NCBI GenBank assembly: GCA_011605835.1
Contig: JAAOZJ010000017.1
Span: 1 to 5,143, forward strand
Direction: 5' to 3'
Source: Thermoproteota archaeon
Lineage (GTDB): Archaea; Thermoproteota; Methanomethylicia; Nezhaarchaeales; WYZ-LMO8
Length of the DNA: 5,143 nucleotides
Under the pieces are notes generated by a model. That model saw only the letters and a list, made by a program, of their open reading frames with translations, had not been told where the DNA came from and searched no databases. Of this stretch, positions 1-5,106 are shown piece after piece. A program made the translations under genes and the position numbers. Positions within the stretch are counted from its first letter, which is position 1. Each line of letters opens with the position of its first letter.

Positions 1-1
1 C

Positions 2-424
2 AACGTCCCGATAAGGGGGAGGAGCCCAGAGGAGGTGGTGGAAGAAGTGCATAGGTACCTCGACATGGTGAGAGGGACCCAAATAAACATGGGACTCCAC
101 GTCTTCGGCTATTCGCCTACGGATCCCTCAAAGCTCGCGAACTACGCGGTCACGGTGATGGCCTATGACTCTCACAACTTCCCGTCGATAATAAGGGCCA
201 TAGCCGAGTACATGGGGCTCGACTACGACGAGATGAGGGCCAATCCGCTGAAGGTGAATGAGCTGGGCATGACGAACTCTGAGGCCCTCGAGGTCATTAG
301 GAGGGTAGCCGTCAAGGTGGTTGAAGCCCTCATAAGAAGCCCCGAGCTGAGGAATAGCATTTTGGAGGTCTTAGACGAGGAATTGAGCTCGGCCTTTGGG
401 GGTGAAGTACGTGTTAAGGTATGA
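2..424 (+). CDS. cobN: Cobaltochelatase CobN-type large subunit, internal fragment (5' end outside window, frame ends at 424)
   Basis: This is the middle of a CobN/BchH-family large subunit, the component that holds the tetrapyrrole and metal during ATP-driven chelation in the cytoplasm. The frame is open from base 2, so the GTG at 35 is not a real start: residues before it (PIRGRSPEEV) already match the family. Visible landmarks are RSPEEVVEEVHRYLDMV, then GLHVFG at about residues 31-36 of the open frame, then a segment around GLDYDEMRANPLKV that fits the CobN region following the GLHV(F/L)G motif. The frame stops with GTA TGA at 419-424, before the GGYIEPG and LPTGRN motifs that should follow. 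Those motifs appear at once in the +1 frame, in the next CDS. This piece is therefore the upstream part of a cobN that is either frameshifted, recoded, split, or affected by a sequencing error. The family assignment is firm; the cobalt specificity is inferred. Confidence 0.85.
   Translation, partial: NVPIRGRSPEEVVEEVHRYLDMVRGTQINMGLHVFGYSPTDPSKLANYAVTVMAYDSHNFPSIIRAIAEYMGLDYDEMRANPLKVNELGMTNSEALEVIRRVAVKVVEALIRSPELRNSILEVLDEELSSAFGGEVRVKV
387..421 (+). other. Frame-change zone inside cobN (+1), with a five-G run at 398-402
   Basis: The upstream frame is open to the TGA at 422-424, and the downstream frame is open from just after the TGA at 384-386, so any switch must fall between these points. 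The run TTTGGGGGTG at 395-404 lies in the middle. Removing one G would read ...SSAFGVKYVLRYEL..., giving a single uninterrupted CobN. The junction falls in a poorly conserved linker between GLHVFG and GGYIEPG. No other break is visible in either half. A one-base indel (real or a read error in the homopolymer), a +1 recoding site, or two separately translated polypeptides would all fit. Confidence 0.7.
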
Positions 425-1940
425 GCTGAAGGTTAAGAAGGATGTCGCGAAGAAGGTCGAGGAGGCCTTCCTGAGGGCCTTGGAAATAGTTGAGAGGATC
501 AAGAGGAGCGGCGTGGCGGAGTACGAGGGCTTCTCCATTGGGCTGAGCGGTGGCTACATCGAGCCCGGGGCTAGTGGCGCCCTGACGAGAGGGAAGATCG
601 AGGTACTGCCGACCGGAAGGAACTTCTATGCCGTAGACCCCACTACTCTGCCCACTCCCGCGGCTTGGAAAATTGGCATCGAGACAGCCGAGAAGTTGAT
701 TAAGTATTACTTGGAGAAGCATGGCAGGTACCCGGAAAGCGTTGGACAGGTTCTCTGGAGCATCGACGCGTACAAGGCCGATGGAGAACAGCTCGCCCAA
801 ATACTGTACCTCCTCGGTGTAAGGCCTGTCTGGAGGCCCGACGGGTCTGTTAAGGGCCTCGAGGTAATCCCGCTCGAGGAGCTCAAGAGGCCGAGGATAG
901 ACTGCGTCGTGAGGATAAGTGGAATAGTAAGAGACACCCTACCGAACTACGTCTACTTGATAGACGAGGCTGTGACAAAGGTCGCTCTCTTAGACGAGCC
1001 GCTCCACATGAACTACGTGAAGAAGCATTACGTGGAGCACTTATCAAAACTCGCAGAGATGGGCAAGGACGTGGCAGAAGCGCGAGACATAGCCTTGTGC
1101 AGGGTCTTCTGCTCTCCTCCAGGCTCCTATGGGGCTGGCGTGAACTTCGCTGTGGAGGCCTCGGCTTGGAAGAGCGACGAAGACCTCGCGAAGACGTGGA
1201 TACAGTGGGCTAGCTACGCCTACTCTAGAAAGCACTTCGGGAAACCAGCCCCTGAAAGCCTCGTCCTCAACCTCTCTGAAGTGGATGTAGTGAATAGGAA
1301 TCATGTAAGCGACGAGCACGACATATTTGGCTGCTGTTGCTATTTCGCATACCACGGAGGGTTCTTCAACGCGGTCAAGGCCTTAACTGGGAGGGACGAC
1401 GTGGAGATAGTGACTGTCGACACGAGGGACATCTCATTAACACAAGTCAGGGGGATGAAGGACGAGATAGAAAGGGTGGTGAGGGCGAAGCTCCTCAACC
1501 CGGTCTGGATAGACGAGATGAAGAAGCACGGCTATAGGGGCGCTAATGAGTTCTCCAGGAAGATATTGCACCTCTATGGATGGTCCGCGACGACGAAGTT
1601 AGTTGACGACTGGATCTTCGACGAGATAGCCAAGACCTACGTCTTGGACGAGGAGATGAGGAGGTGGTTCGAGGAGAACAACGTTTGGGCCCTCGAGGAG
1701 ATAGCTAGGAGGCTCGTAGAGGCCGCTGAGAGAGGGCTGTGGAGGCCCTCTGAAGAACTACTGGAGAGGCTGAGAGAGGTCTATGGTGAGATAGAGGGAA
1801 TACTTGAAGAGTCCATAGGAGAGGGGGAGGTGCAGGGAAGTGCCATTCGAGTCTATACGTCTGAGGACGACGAGCACTGGAAGGAGAGGTTAACCGACGT
1901 TGAGAAGGCTATCAGCCTGCTGAAGAGGGCGAGTAAATAG
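396..1940 (+). CDS. cobN: Cobaltochelatase CobN-type large subunit, C-terminal part (514 aa)
   Basis: This is the C-terminal catalytic portion of a CobN/BchH large subunit. Recognisable blocks in order are GGYIEPGASGA (52-62), LPTGRNFYAVDP (71-82), PAAWKIG (88-94), GEQLAQILYLLGVRPVW (130-146), IPLEELKRPRID (158-169), SGIVRD (175-180), LDEP (199-202), RVFCSPPGSYGAGVN (236-250), DEHDIFGCCCYFAYHGGF (306-323), LLNPVWIDEMKKHGYRGA (366-383) and LYGWSATT (393-400). A charged helical tail follows. The frame is open only from 387 (TGA at 384-386). TTG 396 is the most upstream start and GTG 402 or GTG 411 are alternatives, but none has a nearby Shine-Dalgarno site, so the start given is nominal. It overlaps the upstream cobN fragment by about 29 bases in the +1 frame, and translation is probably meant to be continuous with it. 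It ends in TAGTG, overlapping the chelatase ATPase gene by one base. A whole CobN is usually well over 1000 residues, so this is roughly its last two fifths. The run of three cysteines at 313-315 is odd. Confidence 0.9.
   Translation: MGVKYVLRYELKVKKDVAKKVEEAFLRALEIVERIKRSGVAEYEGFSIGLSGGYIEPGASGALTRGKIEVLPTGRNFYAVDPTTLPTPAAWKIGIETAEKLIKYYLEKHGRYPESVGQVLWSIDAYKADGEQLAQILYLLGVRPVWRPDGSVKGLEVIPLEELKRPRIDCVVRISGIVRDTLPNYVYLIDEAVTKVALLDEPLHMNYVKKHYVEHLSKLAEMGKDVAEARDIALCRVFCSPPGSYGAGVNFAVEASAWKSDEDLAKTWIQWASYAYSRKHFGKPAPESLVLNLSEVDVVNRNHVSDEHDIFGCCCYFAYHGGFFNAVKALTGRDDVEIVTVDTRDISLTQVRGMKDEIERVVRAKLLNPVWIDEMKKHGYRGANEFSRKILHLYGWSATTKLVDDWIFDEIAKTYVLDEEMRRWFEENNVWALEEIARRLVEAAERGLWRPSEELLERLREVYGEIEGILEESIGEGEVQGSAIRVYTSEDDEHWKERLTDVEKAISLLKRASK
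1925..1929 (+). promoter_or_regulatory. Shine-Dalgarno-like GAGGG for the ChlI-ChlD gene
   Basis: GAGGG lies inside the last codons of cobN, 10 bases before the GTG at 1940. It supports that GTG as the start. With the TAGTG stop/start overlap it suggests that translation of the ATPase subunit is coupled to CobN. Confidence 0.55.
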
Positions 1941-3862
1941 TGGAGAGGGTCGAGAGGAAGTACGTCCTCCCCTTCACGGCGGTGGTCGGCCAAGAGAAGG
2001 CCAAGCTCGCCCTCTTAGTGGCAGCGGTGAACCCAGCCGTCGGTGGGGTACTCCTCAGCGGGGACAAGGGGACGGGGAAGACGACCCTCGTGAGGGCCTT
2101 GGCTGACCTCCTCCCCGAAATAGAGGTCGTCGCCGACTGTCCCTTCTCCTGCAACCCTAGGAACCCGCTGGAGATGTGCGACGCCTGCTACGAGAGAGCG
2201 GCGAACGGCGAGCTGAAGGTGGAGAGGAGGAAGATGAGGGTGGTCGACCTGCCCCTCAGCATAACCGTCGACAGGCTCGTCGGGACCCTCGACATAAAGA
2301 GGGCCCTCAAGGAGGGGGTTAGGGCCCTCCAGCCTGGCCTCCTGGCCGAGGCCAACAGGAACATACTCTACATAGACGAAGTCAACCTCCTCGAGGACTA
2401 CGTGGCCGACGTCTTGCTCGACTGCGCCGCGATGGGATGGAACATCGTGGAAAGGGAGGGGATCTCAGTAAGGCACCCAGCGAGGTTCATACTTGTCGGG
2501 AGCATGAACCCGGAGGAGGGGGAGCTTCGCCCTCAAATTCTCGACAGGTTTGGCCTCTTCGTGAAAGTGGAGGCCCCTTTAGATCCCAAGACGAGGATAG
2601 AAATAGTGAAAAAAGTTGAGGAGTTCCAATCGGATCCTATATCCTTTATTGAGAAGTACAGGCCTTTGCAGGAGGATCTGAAGAATAGAGTCGTGAAGGC
2701 TAGAGAGATGCTGAACGACGTCGTGGTGCCAGACGACCTCCTCGAGCTCTTGGCGAAGACCGTTGTAGAGATGGGCATAAGGACCCATAGGGCCGAGATA
2801 GTCACGGTGAGAGCTGCTAAGGCCATAGCCGCCCTTGATGGGAGAAAGGTAGTGAGCTTCGATGACTTAAAGAAGGCCATGGAGCTCGCGCTACCGCACA
2901 GAATTAAGTCGAGGCCTTTCGAGGAACCACCTCAACCACCTAGTCCTCCACAAGGTCAAGAACGCAATCCCCACGACAACAAGGATAAGAGACAAGATGG
3001 TGCGAGAGATAGCGGAAGTAACTCAAGTGAGCGACGAAGAGGAGAGAAAGGTAGCGACCTCGTTCCCTTAGCACTAGGGGATAGGGAAGAGAAGTTCAGC
3101 GCTGAAGAAATAGAGTTAGAAAGGGAGAAAGGCCTTAGGCTTAGGAGCGAATCTCAACAGGCCCGAGGCTCAAGAGGCGTGAGGACTACCGTAATAGACA
3201 ACCCGCACGGAATTCCCATCTCTTACACCATACCCAAGCGCGAGCCTCACGACATAGACCTCACGGCCACGATCGTCAGCGCGATTTTGAGGGGCAGCCC
3301 GATCGTGGAAGAAGAGGACGTGAGGGTTAGGATTAGGAGAGCTAGAGCCAAGAGGCTTTGTGCCATACTCCTCGACTCGAGCGGGAGCATGACCGCCATG
3401 AGGAGGATAGCGATAGCGAAGGGGATAGCGATGGACTTTGTGAAGAACGCTTATGTGAAGAGGGACGAGCTGGCCCTCATATGCTTTAAGGGGCTTAGGA
3501 GCGAGGTATTGGTCCACCCCACTAGAAGGTATGGCGACGTCTTGAGAATATTGGAGGAGGTGAAGACAGGTGGAAGGACTCCGCTGTCCTCGGCCCTCTA
3601 CGATCTATTAGTCATGGCAAGGACGTTTAAGGAGAAGCACAAGAACGCCGTCGTGACCGGAGTCTTGATTACTGATGGGAAGGCTAACGTGCCGCTTCGA
3701 GGGGATGTGAAAGAGGAGATAGAGGGTCTGTGTAGGGCCTTAAAAAGGATGGGTGCGAAGTTCAAGATATACGACACTAGACCTCGAGGAATTATAGACC
3801 CAGCGCCCTCCTACATCGACTTAATAGCAAGGTTTACCGATGCTGAGGTGCACAGAATCTGA
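1940..3862 (+). CDS. chlID: Fused ChlI-ChlD chelatase motor subunit (AAA+ ATPase plus VWA domain, 640 aa)
   Basis: This is the motor half of a Mg-/cobalto-chelatase, hydrolysing ATP to drive metal insertion by CobN. The AAA+ domain spans about residues 10-325: VVGQEKAKLAL (15-25), Walker A GDKGTGKTT (41-49), Walker B ILYIDEVNLL (142-151), the sensor-type block VGSMNPEEGELRPQILDRFGL (186-206) and a helical lid to about 325. A Cys cluster (C67, C71, C80, C83) sits in the insertion after Walker A. Residues 327-410 form a Pro-rich then highly charged linker, as in ChlD/BchD. The block DIDLTATIVSAILRG (438-452) precedes a VWA domain from about 472, with an intact MIDAS: DSSGSM (479-484), a Thr in GGRTPLSSA (544-552) and an Asp in ITDGKA (577-582). 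The GTG start at 1940 overlaps the cobN stop by one base, has GAGGG upstream, and places the conserved VVGQ near the N-terminus as expected. Fused I-D subunits are familiar partners of archaeal CobN. In bacteria ChlI and ChlD are usually separate. The metal cannot be read from this sequence. Confidence 0.92.
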   Translation: MERVERKYVLPFTAVVGQEKAKLALLVAAVNPAVGGVLLSGDKGTGKTTLVRALADLLPEIEVVADCPFSCNPRNPLEMCDACYERAANGELKVERRKMRVVDLPLSITVDRLVGTLDIKRALKEGVRALQPGLLAEANRNILYIDEVNLLEDYVADVLLDCAAMGWNIVEREGISVRHPARFILVGSMNPEEGELRPQILDRFGLFVKVEAPLDPKTRIEIVKKVEEFQSDPISFIEKYRPLQEDLKNRVVKAREMLNDVVVPDDLLELLAKTVVEMGIRTHRAEIVTVRAAKAIAALDGRKVVSFDDLKKAMELALPHRIKSRPFEEPPQPPSPPQGQERNPHDNKDKRQDGARDSGSNSSERRRGEKGSDLVPLALGDREEKFSAEEIELEREKGLRLRSESQQARGSRGVRTTVIDNPHGIPISYTIPKREPHDIDLTATIVSAILRGSPIVEEEDVRVRIRRARAKRLCAILLDSSGSMTAMRRIAIAKGIAMDFVKNAYVKRDELALICFKGLRSEVLVHPTRRYGDVLRILEEVKTGGRTPLSSALYDLLVMARTFKEKHKNAVVTGVLITDGKANVPLRGDVKEEIEGLCRALKRMGAKFKIYDTRPRGIIDPAPSYIDLIARFTDAEVHRI

Positions 3863-3871
3863 GGCCTCTTC

Positions 3872-3877
3872 GAGGAG
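3872..3877 (+). promoter_or_regulatory. Shine-Dalgarno GAGGAG for the Gate-domain membrane protein
   Basis: GAGGAG lies 8 bases before the ATG at 3886, in the 23-base gap after the chelatase ATPase gene. It decides the ATG as the start. It also indicates translation from an internal position of the polycistronic message, as expected for a downstream operon gene in this kind of archaeon. Confidence 0.65.
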
Positions 3878-3885
3878 TTGTTTTC

Positions 3886-4851
3886 ATGGCATCGATCCCG
3901 CCGTTCTTTACGGACGTGCTGTTACGTTATGCCACTTCCATTCTCCTCCTCTTGGCGACGACTTTCGTCGGCGTCTTCTTAGCCGACGTCCTCTTCTCCT
4001 GTGGTTTACATAAGAAGATAGGGAGGCCCCTTGGACCTCTACTGAAATTGGCTAGACTGCCCAAGAAGCTTTCTGTTCCGATGATAACCGGGGTGATAGA
4101 TTCTCGGGCGGAGCACGCGATAGTGTCCTCTCTCGTTAAGAGTGGAGCTCTGAACCACAGAGAGGTCGTGTGCTACAATCTTGTAGCGCTACCCTTTGGG
4201 GGATCGAGAATGACTATACAATACGTGTTGCCAGTCGCTATAGCGGGGCTCGGCCTCTTCGTCGGGGCGGTGTACGTGACTCTATCGGTCATAGGCTTCT
4301 TCATCGGAATGGCTATCGGTATAATCGGCGGGAGATTCCTGCTCACGAAAGAACGGGAGGACATAGTTTTGGACGATGAGGTGCGGAACGAGAAAATCGA
4401 CGTCCGATGGTCTCTTTTAAAGGCAGCGTTCATGGCGAAGAGCGTGGGGATAAGGTACGTGATAGTGGTAATGGTTCTCCTTCTCCTCACCTACCTCGGG
4501 GTGTTCGATTATTTGAAGAACCTCTCCATGCCCTTAGCAAAGGCGTTTTTCGTGAGCACGGAAGCCCTGCCTATTACGATCACCTACGCGCTCAATCCCA
4601 TGGCCGCGATACTGATGGCAGGCGAGCTCATAAGGGAGGGCGTGGTGGCGTGGAAGGATGCGCTTATCGCCTTGTTTGTAGGGAGGATTATCTTCGCCGT
4701 GATATCCGAGTTCCCTAGGCACTCTTTCCCGTTCTACGTATCCATGTACCAGTCGAAGCTGGCCCTTAAGCTGACGCTTGCCCTAATACTTTATATTTTC
4801 ATCTCGACTCCCCTCTTAATGCTCGTGGTCAAGGCCTTGCCCTTAGCCTAA
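3886..4851 (+). CDS. Nucleoside-recognition/Gate-domain integral membrane protein (321 aa), candidate transporter
   Basis: This is a polytopic membrane protein. Hydrophobic segments are at about residues 12-37, 112-130, 131-150, 189-207, 257-275 and 294-316, and the stretch 219-250 could be a further or re-entrant segment. Two similar blocks, about 46-105 and 212-272, each run from a Pro-containing amphipathic helix through a polar turn (IDSRAEHAIVSSLVKSGAL; LNPMAAILMAGELIREGVV) into a membrane segment. This is the pattern of the nucleoside-recognition (Gate) domain, and I believe it resembles an uncharacterised archaeal family annotated that way. The name is historical: Gate domains also build the membrane channel of FeoB, and 'nucleoside recognition' does not establish a nucleoside substrate. 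The ATG is preceded by GAGGAG, 23 bases after the chelatase ATPase gene on the same strand, so it is probably co-transcribed with it. I infer, without proof, transport of a metal ion or tetrapyrrole-pathway compound. A charged cytoplasm-like stretch (154-175) separates the halves. Confidence 0.7.
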   Translation: MASIPPFFTDVLLRYATSILLLLATTFVGVFLADVLFSCGLHKKIGRPLGPLLKLARLPKKLSVPMITGVIDSRAEHAIVSSLVKSGALNHREVVCYNLVALPFGGSRMTIQYVLPVAIAGLGLFVGAVYVTLSVIGFFIGMAIGIIGGRFLLTKEREDIVLDDEVRNEKIDVRWSLLKAAFMAKSVGIRYVIVVMVLLLLTYLGVFDYLKNLSMPLAKAFFVSTEALPITITYALNPMAAILMAGELIREGVVAWKDALIALFVGRIIFAVISEFPRHSFPFYVSMYQSKLALKLTLALILYIFISTPLLMLVVKALPLA

Positions 4852-4878
4852 ACGAGCCGTTGGAGGAGAGATAGGGGA

Positions 4879-4944
4879 GTGCCGCAGAGAACTCTGAAAG
4901 AGAACGAATGTAAGGCTCGAGTCTTGCTGGAGCGGATTCAATGA
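4879..4944 (+). CDS. Possible 21-codon small ORF after the Gate-domain gene
   Basis: A GTG at 4879 opens 21 codons (beginning MPQRTLKENECK and ending LLERIQ) and closes at TGA 4942-4944. A strong purine Shine-Dalgarno match (GGAGGAGAG, 4862-4870) ends 8 bases before it. The ORF lies in the same frame as the Gate-domain gene, 27 bases after its stop. The peptide is charged and could form a helix. I do not recognise it, and the length is within chance, so it may equally be untranslated 3' sequence. Confidence 0.2.
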   Translation: MPQRTLKENECKARVLLERIQ

Positions 4945-4963
4945 GCGTTTGGCCACGATCTTT

Positions 4964-4981
4964 GGGGGAAAGCTTTATAAA
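4964..4981 (+). promoter_or_regulatory. Archaeal promoter (BRE-like GAAAGC plus TATA box TTTATAAA)
   Basis: GGGGGAAAGC (4964-4973) followed by TTTATAAA (4974-4981) is a near-ideal archaeal BRE/TATA arrangement. The TATA core is its own reverse complement, so the upstream A-rich BRE sets the direction as plus strand. Initiation is expected about 25-27 bases past the box centre, near 5003-5008. This marks the start of a new transcription unit after the chelatase operon. No start codon lies at the expected initiation point, so the transcript should carry a leader. Confidence 0.75.
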
Positions 4982-4996
4982 TCGTGTTACCACTCT

Positions 4997-5020
4997 CCCC
5001 CTCTGATAATACAGAGGGGG
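4997..5020 (+). repeat. Perfect 9-bp inverted repeat with 6-base spacer at the predicted transcription start
   Basis: The left arm CCCCCTCTG (4997-5005) and right arm CAGAGGGGG (5012-5020) are exact reverse complements, separated by ATAATA (5006-5011). It begins 15 bases after the TATA box and spans the predicted transcription start. As DNA it would make a good operator for a dimeric repressor that blocks initiation. As RNA it could fold only if transcription started upstream of 4997, which the TATA spacing does not favour. No T-run follows, so it is unlikely to be a terminator. Confidence 0.7.
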
Positions 5021-5022
5021 TC

Positions 5023-5082
5023 ATGTATACGGTCGCAAGGGCTCTAAGGGCTTGGCGAAGATTTGGGCGATGCTGCTATTAA
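5023..5082 (+). CDS. Possible 19-codon leader ORF in the 5' leader
   Basis: An ATG at 5023, the first after the predicted transcription start, opens 19 codons (starting MYTVARALRAW, rich in Arg and ending CCY) and stops at TAA 5080-5082. GAGGGGG (5014-5020) lies only 2 bases before the ATG, which is too close for a normal Shine-Dalgarno site. It may be a leader peptide or simply chance. Confidence 0.15.
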   Translation: MYTVARALRAWRRFGRCCY

Positions 5083-5095
5083 CGGTCGTCTCAAT

Positions 5096-5100
5096 GGTGA
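5096..5100 (+). promoter_or_regulatory. Shine-Dalgarno GGTGA before ATG 5107
   Basis: GGTGA matches part of the archaeal GGAGGTGAT consensus and lies 6 bases before the ATG at 5107. It favours that codon over the competing starts in the other open frame (TTG 5052, ATG 5070). Confidence 0.45.
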
Positions 5101-5106
5101 AAAGAG

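Noticed and set aside
28..49. A perfect Shine-Dalgarno match (AGAGGAGGTG) with GTG codons at 35, 38 and 47, as if a gene began here.
   Set aside because: The frame is open to the window edge, and the residues before the GTGs (PIRGRSPEEV) fit the CobN family, so the purine run is simply Glu-Glu-Val coding sequence.
414..800. 128-codon open frame on the minus strand.
   Set aside because: It is antisense to conserved CobN motifs (GGYIEPG, LPTGRN), has no family resemblance I can see, and long antisense frames are common opposite purine-rich genes.
3170..3517. 115-codon open frame on the minus strand.
   Set aside because: It lies opposite the VWA/MIDAS coding region and its residues show no recognisable domain. 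It is a shadow of chlID.
4407..4718. 103-codon plus-strand frame inside the membrane protein gene, and minus-strand frames at 4173-4490 and 4534-4722.
   Set aside because: The 3886-4851 frame gives a coherent polytopic protein with a good SD. The others are Arg/Gly/His- or Ser/Thr-rich low-quality translations.
4852..4963. Possible tRNA, C/D box RNA or terminator in the gap after the membrane protein gene.
   Set aside because: No TΨC-like motif with a matching acceptor stem on either strand, no proper RTGATGA/CTGA pair, and no T-run. CGAGCC (about 4853) and GGCTCG (about 4913) are complementary, but only 6 bp over a long gap.
4997..5020. The inverted repeat as a factor-independent terminator or a transposon end.
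   Set aside because: It sits just downstream of a TATA box at the expected start site, has no following T-run, and there is no transposase or flanking target duplication in view.
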